Both the position numbers and the translations under genes were made by a program. Positions 44,344 to 52,802 of a stretch of DNA of 64,000 nt are shown piece after piece (within the stretch, counting starts at the first letter, position 1; each line of letters starts with the position of its first letter). Origin of the DNA: an uncultured Bacteroidales bacterium (lineage in GTDB: Bacteria > Bacteroidota > Bacteroidia > Bacteroidales > Lentimicrobiaceae); contig CALCQV010000137.1 of assembly GCA_937894795.1 (NCBI GenBank), forward strand, positions 38,875-102,874, given 5' to 3'. The notes below the pieces were generated by a model, which was not told the DNA's origin, ran no database searches, and was given only the letters and a program-made list of their open reading frames with translations.

Positions 44344-44797
44344 TTATTGGAGCTCTCCGGGAATGAGTTTATGCACTTGATTTGCCGGCCAGTCGGGAAT
44401 AACAGTCAGCACTTTCTTTAGCCACCCTTCAGGTTCAATGCCCCTTATTTTACAAGTGCCAACAAGCGAGTAAATGGTTGCAATTTGCCCGGCCGATTCA
44501 TGTGAACCTGCAAAGAGGTAATTTTTCCTTCCAAGGGCAATAGGCCTGATACTGTTTTCAATAAGATTATTATCAATCTTAAGGTGTCCATCCTCAACGT
44601 ATCTGATAAGTCGTGGCCAGAGTTTAAGTGTATAGGCAAGAGCGAGCCCTATGGCACTCTTTGGCTTTACTTCCATGATCTTTTCATCCATCCATTGCTT
44701 AAACTCTTCGAGAATGGGTATTGATTTTTCAAGTCTGAGCTCTTTTATCTGATCAAAGGTTAGTTGTGCATCTACAGCATGCCGTTCAATATTGTAG
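44344..44797 (-). pseudogene. IS66 transposase (tnpC), C-terminal remnant
   Basis: About 150 codons beginning at YNIERHAVDAQ and running to the C-terminus. Recognisable IS66 pieces are RYVEDGHLKIDNNLIENSIR, ALGRKNYLFAGSHE and SLVGTCKIRGIEPEGWL. The normal protein is over 500 residues, so roughly two thirds, including two of the DDE residues, are missing. The frame runs on into the antisense of the IS3 element, which is not coding. Confidence 0.9.
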
Positions 44798-44847
44798 TGG
44801 TCTAAAAAAATTGGACAGGAGTATAAATCATTTATTATATTTCTGCC

Positions 44848-45132
44848 ATGAAAAGGAACAAAAGAAAATTTACAGCGAGCTTTAAGGCTCAAGTGGTGCT
44901 GGAAGCACTGAAAGAACGTCAGACTATAAATGAACTGGCTCAGATCTATGAGATTCATCCAAACCAGATCTCGATGTGGAAGAAGGAATTCTTGGCTAAT
45001 GCAGACAAGATCTTTGGCGCAGATTCTGATAGAAAGCAAAATCTTCAATCAGAAAAGGAAAAGGATGAGCTATTCAAGCAAATAGGCCAATTGAAGGTTG
45101 AAAATGATTGGTTAAAAAAAAAGCTTCATTGA
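44848..45132 (+). CDS. IS3-family transposase OrfA
   Basis: A 94-residue protein with an N-terminal helix-turn-helix (RKFTASFKAQVVLEALKERQ and INELAQIYEIHPNQISMWKK) and a leucine-zipper-like coiled coil near residues 70-92. It binds the IS ends and, with orfB, makes the transposase. The frame ends two codons after the A-run used for the -1 frameshift. Confidence 0.92.
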   Translation: MKRNKRKFTASFKAQVVLEALKERQTINELAQIYEIHPNQISMWKKEFLANADKIFGADSDRKQNLQSEKEKDELFKQIGQLKVENDWLKKKLH

Positions 45133-45971
45133 TTCCTATTGAAAATCGTAAAGCAATGATTGACAAGAGCAAAAGCGAATTGAGTATCTGCCATCAATGT
45201 GACCTGCTGAGCATTAACCGCAGTACTTTTTATTATACCGGTTCTCAAATTAAAGATCCTGATCTTGAAATTACCAGGATTCTTGATGAGCTATATACAC
45301 AAGATCCGACAAGAGGAACCAGACGCATGTCGAAAGCTTTACAGAGGAGAGGTTTTATGGTAGGTAGACAAAAGGCCAGGAGTTTAATGCAGTTGATGCG
45401 AATAAAAACCATTTATTGTCTTCCCCGAACCACGGTGATAGACCCTGCCCGGTATAAGTACCCTTATCTGCTAAGGAATTTACCAATTACACATTCCAAT
45501 CAGGTATGGGCATTGGATATCAGTTATATACCAATGAAGAAAGGATACTTGTACCTTCTTGCCATTATGGATATTTATAGCCGGTATATTGTAGGCTGGA
45601 GCTTGTCAAATACCATGGAAGCAGCTTGGGTAGTAAATACTCTCAAAGAGGCTGTTTCGACACATGGCAAGCCTGAAATAATCAATTCAGATCAGGGAAG
45701 TCAATTTACTTCTGATGAGTACATTAGTTACCTCAAAAGCCTGCAAACAGTTAAGATATCAATGGATGGAAAGGGAAGGGCTACAGATAACGCTTTTATT
45801 GAAAGGTTTTTCCGGACAATCAAGTACGATAAACTCTACCTGGAGATTGCCAATGATGGAATTCAGCTCTATAACCAGTGTAAACAGTTTATTAACTACT
45901 ATAACCATGAAAGAGAACATTCAGAACTTGGTTATGATTCACCAATTCAGCATTTTAAGAATGCAGCATAA
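45108..45971 (+). CDS. IS3-family transposase OrfB (DDE integrase domain)
   Basis: The frame is -1 relative to OrfA and probably read by slippage on the run of nine A residues (45114-45122) to give an OrfAB fusion. A separate start is not well supported: the first codon used here is TTG. It has an HTH_21-like helical part and an rve domain with catalytic D in VWALDISYIPM, D in IINSDQGSQFT and E in NAFIERFFRTIK, all intact. Potentially active. Confidence 0.92.
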   Translation: MVKKKASLIPIENRKAMIDKSKSELSICHQCDLLSINRSTFYYTGSQIKDPDLEITRILDELYTQDPTRGTRRMSKALQRRGFMVGRQKARSLMQLMRIKTIYCLPRTTVIDPARYKYPYLLRNLPITHSNQVWALDISYIPMKKGYLYLLAIMDIYSRYIVGWSLSNTMEAAWVVNTLKEAVSTHGKPEIINSDQGSQFTSDEYISYLKSLQTVKISMDGKGRATDNAFIERFFRTIKYDKLYLEIANDGIQLYNQCKQFINYYNHEREHSELGYDSPIQHFKNAA

Positions 45972-46075
45972 TGTTATTAACAAAAACAAAAGTTATGAGT
46001 CTCCCCCTGGAACCCCCTCATATCATCATTAATATTATCTTTGAAGAAGAAGTTGTCCAATCTAGGTAGACCATC

Positions 46076-46417
46076 TCAGCAAAAACGCATTCTTTTTTTT
46101 GCATTTTTCAGTGAAATACCAGTAATTATCATTGCCAGTTCACCATAGTCGATGGCAATACTCTTGCCTTTGATTTCTTTGATTGGAAGCTCAAAAGTTC
46201 CCTTTTCCAGCCGCTTATAGAAGAGTACAAAACCTCCAGGCTCCCAGCGCAGTAGTTTAATGCGGTTGCGAGGCTTATTCAGAAAGATGTACACATCTCC
46301 ACTGGAAGGATTTTGATACAGGTTATTTGTCACCAATCCGCATAAACCATCAAAACTCTTGCGCATATCGGCCGGTTCCCTGTAAAGGTAGTAACGGGCG
46401 GCTCCTAATGAGAACAT
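46076..46417 (-). CDS. IS66 accessory protein TnpB
   Basis: A 113-residue protein with the TnpB signature REPADMRKSFDGLCGLV near residue 14 and DVYIFLNKPRNRIKLLRWEPGGFVLFYKRLE. TnpB is needed for IS66 transposition, although its action is poorly understood. Its stop is 3 bases from the end of the nested IS3 element, so the tail may be original or nearly so. Follows tnpA by 6 bases. Confidence 0.92.
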   Translation of the reverse strand: MFSLGAARYYLYREPADMRKSFDGLCGLVTNNLYQNPSSGDVYIFLNKPRNRIKLLRWEPGGFVLFYKRLEKGTFELPIKEIKGKSIAIDYGELAMIITGISLKNAKKRMRFC

Positions 46418-46423
46418 GAGAAG

Positions 46424-46705
46424 TTACAGATAAATAAGTGACCTGATGACTTGAACAGGTGTTTGTGTAGGCAGGGAAATCTCAACTCCGTTGGGATATC
46501 TTAAGCTTATGTTTTGTAATACTTGACCCGTTAACTCTACGAACGGTGAATCTTTAACCTGGTACTCCTTGCTTTTTTGAAGCCAGTATCTGAATTTTAA
46601 AAGATGAATTCCCTTTGACTTGGAAAATTCCGCCTGGCTTATTCCACTCTCGTGAAACTGCTGCACTAGGTTCAGCATGTATTCCTTGTTTTCTGTGCGT
46701 GACAT
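46424..46705 (-). CDS. IS66 accessory protein TnpA
   Basis: A 93-residue protein with a transposase-type helix-turn-helix (VQQFHESGISQAEFSKSKG). The start is taken at the ATG at 46705, where MSRTENKEYML matches the family; an ATG at 46729 would add eight residues. It lies 44 (or 68) bases inside the IS66 right end. Confidence 0.82.
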   Translation of the reverse strand: MSRTENKEYMLNLVQQFHESGISQAEFSKSKGIHLLKFRYWLQKSKEYQVKDSPFVELTGQVLQNISLRYPNGVEISLPTQTPVQVIRSLIYL

Positions 46706-46773
46706 TTTGTTTTTTCTCGCAAAGATCATTAGCTTTGTTCAAGCGCAAAAGATGCAGTTTACCGAAGGCTTAC

Positions 46774-46781
46774 GTAATTAT
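46774..46781. repeat. Target-site duplication, right copy, of the IS66 element
   Basis: GTAATTAT, identical to the copy at 44281-44288. Confidence 0.9.
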
Positions 46782-46831
46782 TATTTAAAATAAATACTAC
46801 AAGCACAGTTATAGCAATATAGAATAAGCCA

Positions 46832-47767
46832 TTAAATTGCAGAGAAGCTCTCAAGAATCTCAATTCTCTTACTTATGGGAGGATGTGTTGCAAAGAGATT
46901 ATCCCATGAAAATCCATGAGCTGATGGTTTAGGATTATCAATAAACAGTTGAGCAATATCACGGCTCTGAATAGCCTCAATATAAGGATCATGCGAAATC
47001 TTTTTTAACGCTCTGACCAAAGCCTGAGGATTCTTTGTCGTTTCGGCGGCACCAGCATCAGCCATGTACTCCCGTGTTCTGGAAATACCAAAACGCATGA
47101 GTAATGAAATCAGATAGCATATTGCTGATACTACTATTGCCACGAGAATTATTATACCTGCATTTTTGTTATTGCTGCTCTTCGATCTGGAAGAATAACG
47201 TAAACCACGGAAAGCTAATTCAGCAATAAATGAGAATATTCCCACAAAGATGATAGAGATGATCAGTACCCTAACATCCCGGTTACGAATGTGGGTCAAT
47301 TCATGAGCTAATACAGCTTCCAATTCATCATCTTCAAGCCTGTTGATTAAACCTCTGGATAAGGAAATTGAAAAAGTTCCAGGATTTAATCCGCTGGCAA
47401 AAGCATTTAGAGAATCATCATCTACAATAAAAACTTTTGGCATTTGCATTCCTGTAGATATACATAAATTCTCCAGCAAATTATAAACCCTTTTGTTTTC
47501 TTTTCTTTCAAGGGGTTTTGAACCTGTAGCTATTTGAATTATAGATGAATGGAGAAACCAAGCTATAAGAAACCAGATTGACGTGCCAATTAATATATAT
47601 GGAACTATTGAAATAAAAGTAGAATATGCCTCAATTTCTGTCTGTGAAACTCCAAAACGAAGAAAAGCATAAACCATAGCCATTAGTAGAATAGGAAAAG
47701 TGATCAAAAGAAGTGCAGAATAAAAATTATTTTTCCTAATATGGCTATGAATTCCTATAAATTGCAT
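46832..47767 (-). CDS. M48 family zinc metalloprotease, HtpX-like
   Basis: A 311-residue membrane protease. Two N-terminal helices are followed by the zinc motif H155-E-L-T-H159 in AVLAHELTHIRNRDV, a further pair of helices near 165-225 and EYMADAGAAETTKNP offering the third ligand. HtpX-type enzymes degrade misfolded membrane proteins. It lies 6 bases after lemA, a pairing seen widely in bacteria. Confidence 0.92.
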   Translation of the reverse strand: MQFIGIHSHIRKNNFYSALLLITFPILLMAMVYAFLRFGVSQTEIEAYSTFISIVPYILIGTSIWFLIAWFLHSSIIQIATGSKPLERKENKRVYNLLENLCISTGMQMPKVFIVDDDSLNAFASGLNPGTFSISLSRGLINRLEDDELEAVLAHELTHIRNRDVRVLIISIIFVGIFSFIAELAFRGLRYSSRSKSSNNKNAGIIILVAIVVSAICYLISLLMRFGISRTREYMADAGAAETTKNPQALVRALKKISHDPYIEAIQSRDIAQLFIDNPKPSAHGFSWDNLFATHPPISKRIEILESFSAI

Positions 47768-47773
47768 CGAGTG

Positions 47774-48334
47774 TTAGAAATTTATGGTAGGGGGAATATC
47801 TAAATCTTCTCTAATTTCATTTCCAAGGTCGAAAAGCGTAGCACGCTTAAATCCAAACTGGCTGGCAACAATATTAGCCGGGAATGTTTCTACTGCATTG
47901 TTATATTCAGTAGTAGCAATATTAAAGAATCTGCGGGCAGCCGCAAGTTTATTTTCAATATCGCTAAGTTCTTCCTGTAGGTGCAGAAAATTCTGATTAG
48001 CTTTAAGATCGGGATAATTTTCAACTGCAACTTTCAGTCCCTGAAGTGCACTGCTCAACCCTTTTTCTGCATTTATCTTTTCATCAATTGAAGTAGCTTG
48101 CATAGCAGATGTTCGGGCTTCTGTAATTCTTGTTAAAAGCTCCTTTTCGTGAGTGGCATAACCTTTCACAGTATCAACAAGCTGTGGAACCAAATCGTGA
48201 CGTTGCTTTAATTGGACATCAATATCAGCAAAAGCATTTTCACGACGGTTTTTAAGTTTTACCATTCTATTGTATAATCCAATAATCCATAAGATTATAA
48301 TAGTAAATAGGATAAATGTCAGAATAAGAGGCAT
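47774..48334 (-). CDS. LemA family protein
   Basis: A 186-residue protein with one N-terminal membrane helix (LILTFILFTIIILWIIGLYN) and the LemA body: ENAFADIDVQLKQRHDLVPQ near residue 37, and helical heptads through FFNIATTEYNNAVETFPANI and FGFKRATLFD. LemA proteins expose a helical bundle outside the inner membrane; function unclear. The pairing with M48 protease suggests that the two act together. Confidence 0.92.
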   Translation of the reverse strand: MPLILTFILFTIIILWIIGLYNRMVKLKNRRENAFADIDVQLKQRHDLVPQLVDTVKGYATHEKELLTRITEARTSAMQATSIDEKINAEKGLSSALQGLKVAVENYPDLKANQNFLHLQEELSDIENKLAAARRFFNIATTEYNNAVETFPANIVASQFGFKRATLFDLGNEIREDLDIPPTINF

Positions 48335-48398
48335 AAGACGTTGATTTTATATAAGAACAAATATAATGGTTTTATAACAATTACTAACTCACTTACGC

Positions 48399-51377
48399 TT
48401 AGGGTATAACTGGCAAATTAACATGAACTTTAGTTCCTATAACCTCGTTGTCAGGTGATAAAACATCAGTAAATGTAACTTTCAATTTTACTCCATAAAA
48501 GCTACTCAATAGTGCTAATCTTGTTTCCGTTATTGAGATTCCCATAGAACTTTTACCACTCCCTGAATCTGATTTTAATTCCATTGACCGGGCTCTTCCT
48601 ATACCATTATCCTCAATTGTACAAACAATCAGATCCTCATCTGCAATAAAATCAACTTTAATCCTTCCCGGGCCATTTAAATTCATAATCCCATGCCATA
48701 TAGCATTTTCAATGAATGGCTGAACTATAAAAGCAGGTATAAAACTCAAGTCAGCATCTATTGAATTATCAACATTAATTATATACTCAAATTTATGCTT
48801 AAACCTCATAGACTCCAACTCCATATATAAGTTTAAGGCATCAATCTCATCTCTTAATCTAACCTCTTGCTTTTGCGAGTTATTTAAAATCAATCGCATT
48901 AGCCTGGAGAACTTGGAGAGATATTGAATTGAAGCAATATTGTCATTTTTAATAATAAATGACTGTATACTATTAAGAGTGTTGAAGACAAAATGAGGAT
49001 CCATTTGACGTACTAAAGCCTGTTGCCTATACTTGTTGAGATCATTCTGCAGAAGATGTTGTTTTTTAAGTTGTATAGTACGATATCTGATGAAGGATAG
49101 AATCAATAATGCAATAAAACCCAGTATTATAGAAAAAAACCACCATGTTTGCCAGAATGGAGGATGAATAAAGAAATTGATTGCAGCTGAATGTGAACTC
49201 TCTATTCCTTCGGAATTTATGGCATAAACTTCAAATCGATATTTACCAGGTCGCAAAAAAGCATAAATAATTTGACGATCCTTTGTATATATCCATTTAT
49301 TGCTCGACCCGATTAATCGATACTTATAAATCAAATTTGTGGCATCACGATAAGTGATCCCTTTATAATTTATAGTAATAAAGTTTTGATTATATTTCAG
49401 ATAATAGTTCTCTGATAGCACAGTGTCTCGTCTCATTATACTAACACCATGAATAAATACAGGAGGTGGAGCGGTAAGGGGTTTGTATTTGTTTCTGTTA
49501 AAAATTGTCAAGCCATTATTTGTAGCAATATAGATAATGTTGTCATCTCCTTTAATCTGATTAATTTCATTAGAAACAAGTCCATGCTCGGTCTTATATA
49601 TTTTTATCCTTGGTTTACCAAAATCAAGTTCATTGATATTAAACACATTAAGCCCATTATTTGTAGCAACCCAAATGTCATTGCCGGTTAATAGAAGTGA
49701 TGTTATGGAATTGGATGATAATCCATCTGCTTCTGTTAACTGGACAATTGATCCTTTATATTTAACAATTAATCCAAATCCCTTGGTACCAATAATAAAG
49801 CCATTGCCATTTTCAAGAGCCACCACATCAGTTGTGCGTTTACTCAGCAGACTAGAATTCTTACCAAGATATTGATAATCAACCCCATTAAATCGCCATA
49901 AACCATTGAAAGTTCCTAATAGGAAAGTACTATCGGTTTCCCTTTCAATAGCTTCAATTCTCAATACAACATTATCATCAAGATAAGAGTCATATACAAC
50001 CTTGCCCTTTTTAACTATTGATAAACTCTGCATCTGCGCCAGCATCACCTCATCTGCACCAAGTGGATAGATATCTTTGATACTAAATATTAAACTACCT
50101 TTATTATCGCTGCTAACTAAAGCATTATGGTTATTAATAAACTTCTGCAACTGATCAAATCTATATGAGTACAAAATTGTCTTAGCTCCAATCCATAATG
50201 TATTATTCTTATAAGAACTTAAAACATTTATTGTTTTGTTTAATTTTCCAAAATCGCTAATGCTAGTAAGTCTATTCTCTTCAATAACATCAAGTGAATA
50301 ACTATCTGAGCCAACAAAGATTTTGCCCTGGAATACTTCAACAGCTTGAATACTACTACCACTTAATCCATCATCTTCTGTATATGAAACGAAAGCATCT
50401 GAAGGTAGATAATACAATCCTGAACTGAGAGAGGTGAACCATATACCTCCTTCATTATCAACTTCAACAGAGGAAACTGACTCTCCTGCTAAGTACTTTG
50501 CAGTTGGACCTTTACCTATATTTTTTAAAGAATAAGATTCAATTCCAGCAAATTCCTTTCCTATCCAAACTGTACCATCTAATTCAACACTCATCCATAA
50601 AATTCTGTTTTTTAAATCAAAAGTTTCGAATTTACCTTCCTTATTCACTATTGTAAGTGAATTATTAATGGAGAAGAGTAAATCTCCTTTATCAGACAAT
50701 TGCATATAAATATTTCCGTAGGAATCTTCACTGTGGAAATTATCAATAGGGATTAAAAAACTACCTTTCGGTGTGGTCCATCTTATTAGAACTTTATCTG
50801 ACTTTATTTTGAAATTTTTGACAGCATATAAATTATTACCTAACTCAGTTATAACAATTGACGACAGACTATCATGTGGACTAGTTATCGCTTCAATTCG
50901 ACCATCATTAGTTATTTTATTAATGACACCATTATATAAAAAACTAAAAATCACACTTCCATCAGATTCAACTTGAAATGTATTTTTTGCAGGAATAGAT
51001 CCATGCCCAGCCATTTTTTTTAACAGGCTATTATACTTATACAGGTGTAAGCTGTCATTTTGGAAATATGATAGCTGGAATGGAAAGCTTACAAACCAAA
51101 CTCTGCCAATTTCATCCTCATAAATCTCAAAAATGGTATTTTCAGGTAATCCATCTTGTGTGTCAAAATTCCTGAAATCTATTCCATCAAAACGACTTAC
51201 ACCAAAATTAGTAGCCATCCAAATGTATCCTTTGGAATCCTGAAAAACATGATAAACCTCTGAACTAGGCAGTCCATCATCAACTGTATAATTTCTTAAT
51301 ACAGGATGCTGCCCCCATGAATCAATTGATGTGATTATTATAAACAGGAATATAAGTCTCTTGAAAACAAGCTGCAT
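48399..51377 (-). CDS. Two-component propeller sensor histidine kinase (Reg_prop, Y_Y_Y, LytS-type kinase)
   Basis: A 992-residue sensor. After the signal peptide (ending near DSWGQ) come about a dozen Reg_prop propeller blades (DDGLPSSEVYHVFQDSKGYI-type) up to residue 650, a Y_Y_Y domain near 670-740 (YLKYNQNFITINYKG), a membrane helix near 750-770 and a His_kinase/HATPase with H795 in RQMDPHFVFNTLNSI and EDNGIG. Unlike classic hybrid sensors it has no receiver or AraC output; no LytTR regulator is adjacent. Start is the ATG at 51377; a TTG one codon earlier is not preferred. Likely senses a glycan for the neighbouring GH16/SusCD genes. Confidence 0.85.
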   Translation of the reverse strand: MQLVFKRLIFLFIIITSIDSWGQHPVLRNYTVDDGLPSSEVYHVFQDSKGYIWMATNFGVSRFDGIDFRNFDTQDGLPENTIFEIYEDEIGRVWFVSFPFQLSYFQNDSLHLYKYNSLLKKMAGHGSIPAKNTFQVESDGSVIFSFLYNGVINKITNDGRIEAITSPHDSLSSIVITELGNNLYAVKNFKIKSDKVLIRWTTPKGSFLIPIDNFHSEDSYGNIYMQLSDKGDLLFSINNSLTIVNKEGKFETFDLKNRILWMSVELDGTVWIGKEFAGIESYSLKNIGKGPTAKYLAGESVSSVEVDNEGGIWFTSLSSGLYYLPSDAFVSYTEDDGLSGSSIQAVEVFQGKIFVGSDSYSLDVIEENRLTSISDFGKLNKTINVLSSYKNNTLWIGAKTILYSYRFDQLQKFINNHNALVSSDNKGSLIFSIKDIYPLGADEVMLAQMQSLSIVKKGKVVYDSYLDDNVVLRIEAIERETDSTFLLGTFNGLWRFNGVDYQYLGKNSSLLSKRTTDVVALENGNGFIIGTKGFGLIVKYKGSIVQLTEADGLSSNSITSLLLTGNDIWVATNNGLNVFNINELDFGKPRIKIYKTEHGLVSNEINQIKGDDNIIYIATNNGLTIFNRNKYKPLTAPPPVFIHGVSIMRRDTVLSENYYLKYNQNFITINYKGITYRDATNLIYKYRLIGSSNKWIYTKDRQIIYAFLRPGKYRFEVYAINSEGIESSHSAAINFFIHPPFWQTWWFFSIILGFIALLILSFIRYRTIQLKKQHLLQNDLNKYRQQALVRQMDPHFVFNTLNSIQSFIIKNDNIASIQYLSKFSRLMRLILNNSQKQEVRLRDEIDALNLYMELESMRFKHKFEYIINVDNSIDADLSFIPAFIVQPFIENAIWHGIMNLNGPGRIKVDFIADEDLIVCTIEDNGIGRARSMELKSDSGSGKSSMGISITETRLALLSSFYGVKLKVTFTDVLSPDNEVIGTKVHVNLPVIP

Positions 51378-51396
51378 CAATTAGAGGTATAAACTC

Positions 51397-51404
51397 CAAA
51401 TTTA
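51397..51404 (-). promoter_or_regulatory. Putative -7 element (TAaaTTTG) of the propeller kinase gene
   Basis: Minus-strand TAAATTTG, 19 bases before the ATG at 51377. Confidence 0.4.
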
Positions 51405-51519
51405 CTAATATTTTGCTGTAATATGGCACTTAAGATTCAATTTAATTAATCGCAAAAATTAAGATGGATCCTTCAGTAAGTATCAGTGAGTTTGACCAAT
51501 TTTTTGAACGATAATTAGC

Positions 51520-51527
51520 TATATTTG
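51520..51527 (+). promoter_or_regulatory. Putative -7 element (TAtaTTTG) of the GH16/SusCD operon
   Basis: TATATTTG, 105 bases before the GH16 ATG, with no TTTG box at normal spacing, which fits an activator-dependent promoter. The rest of 51381-51632 shows no gene. Confidence 0.4.
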
Positions 51528-51632
51528 TATTTCAGTTCCTCTTGATTTTCGATTTCCTGCTTTACAATTTTAATTATTATTAACTTTGTTTTATTGGCGC
51601 ATATACATTAAAAACATTCACAATATTATTAA

Positions 51633-52727
51633 ATGGCAATAAGAAATATTTTATACTCTCTTTTCCTTCTTTCATTGTTTGTTTGCTCATGCAAAGACAA
51701 TGCAAATGAAGATGATGATATGCTTAATCCAACAAACCTGACACTAGAGGTAACTATGTCAAGTGAGAAAATTGGAAAAGTTATAATCATAGCTAAAGCA
51801 GATAATACCATTGAATACCGCCTTTATATTGGCTCTGAAGAAGCTCCGGAAGATTCTAATACAACAGGTGAATTTGAGTATCTTTTCTCTGAACCCGGGG
51901 AGCATTTTATTATTGTCAGAGCCTACGCCAGTTCAGGTCGTTATGCTAAAGCACAACGCACAGTTACCATTGGCGAAGAAGAACCTGTATCTATTGAAGA
52001 TGGATACTTTTCTCCTACAAGTTATGATGGTATGGAAATGGTATGGAATGATGAATTCGATGGTTCGGCGGTGAACACTGAATTCTGGTCTTTTGAAACA
52101 GGAGCAGGTGGTTGGGGTAACAATGAACTCCAATATTATAGAAAAGAAAATGCATCCGTTAACGGTGGTACACTCATTATTGAAGCCAGAAAAGAAACTT
52201 ACCAAGGAAGTAACTATACTTCTGCCAGAATGGTTACCAGAAACAAGAAATCTTTCAAATATGGCAGAATCGACATTAGAGCTCTTCTACCTGAAGGTCA
52301 GGGAATATGGCCTGCGCTCTGGATGCTGGGCAACAACTTCCAGTCAGTTGGATGGCCAGCCTGTGGTGAACTGGATATTATGGAAATGATTGGTGGGAAT
52401 GGAAGAGAAAATACAGTCCACGGAACTGTTCACTGGGATGATAATGGGCATGTCCAGGCGGGTGGTTCATCTACATTACTAACCGGGACCTATGGAGATG
52501 AATACCATGTTTTCTCTATCATTTGGAATCAAACATCAATCAGATGGCTTATGAATGATAAACAGTTTTATGTTATCAATACAACTCCGGCACACATGAC
52601 TGAGTTTCATGAGTCTTTTTTTATTATCTTTAATCTCGCTGTAGGAGGCAATTGGCCGGGATATCCTAACTCTTCAACTACTTTCCCACAGCAGTTAAAG
52701 GTTGATTATATACGCGTTTTCCAGTAA
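51633..52727 (+). CDS. GH16 family beta-glucanase lipoprotein
   Basis: A 364-residue lipoprotein (lipobox VCSC near residue 20). Residues about 35-115 are a small PKD/Ig-like module; 130-364 are the GH16 jelly roll (WNDEFDGSAVNTEFWSFETG, ALWMLGNNF). The catalytic triad is E246, D248, E251 in GELDIMEM, the beta-bulged ExDxxE form typical of laminarinases/lichenases. It cleaves beta-1,3-containing glucans by retention, presumably on the cell surface. It sits 75 bases before susC and is likely in the same operon. Confidence 0.92.
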   Translation: MAIRNILYSLFLLSLFVCSCKDNANEDDDMLNPTNLTLEVTMSSEKIGKVIIIAKADNTIEYRLYIGSEEAPEDSNTTGEFEYLFSEPGEHFIIVRAYASSGRYAKAQRTVTIGEEEPVSIEDGYFSPTSYDGMEMVWNDEFDGSAVNTEFWSFETGAGGWGNNELQYYRKENASVNGGTLIIEARKETYQGSNYTSARMVTRNKKSFKYGRIDIRALLPEGQGIWPALWMLGNNFQSVGWPACGELDIMEMIGGNGRENTVHGTVHWDDNGHVQAGGSSTLLTGTYGDEYHVFSIIWNQTSIRWLMNDKQFYVINTTPAHMTEFHESFFIIFNLAVGGNWPGYPNSSTTFPQQLKVDYIRVFQ

Positions 52728-52802
52728 GATTTATTTATTACAAGAAATACACTGTCAGGAATTAGTAAATCAAAATCACACACCAGACTTAAACATCAAC
52801 AA

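Larger units (their letters stand above)
44798..46073 (+). mobile_element. IS3-family (IS150-like group) insertion sequence
   Basis: A complete 1276-bp element with ends TGGTCTA...TTGGACA and the inverse TGTCCAA...TAGACCA (16 of 20 matching), beginning TG and ending CA as in this family. It carries orfA and orfB in the frameshift arrangement. The flanks (gtag on the left, tctc on the right) are not a duplication, which indicates a deletion starting at one end after insertion. Confidence 0.88.
44289..46773 (-). mobile_element. IS66-family insertion sequence with nested IS3-family element
   Basis: Terminal inverted repeats GTAAGCattcggtaaact (44289 on) and the complementary end at 46773 (gtaagccttcggtaaact on the minus strand) match at 17 of 18 bases, and both are flanked by GTAATTAT. 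The element carries tnpA, tnpB and the end of tnpC, read leftwards. It has lost about 1 kb of tnpC, replaced by an IS3-family element at 44798-46073, so it can no longer supply its own transposase. Confidence 0.9.

Noticed and set aside
44798..45048. Minus-strand frame running from the IS66 transposase into the IS3 element as a longer gene
   Set aside because: This part is antisense to orfA and has no IS66 homology; the real remnant ends at the IS3 border at 44797.
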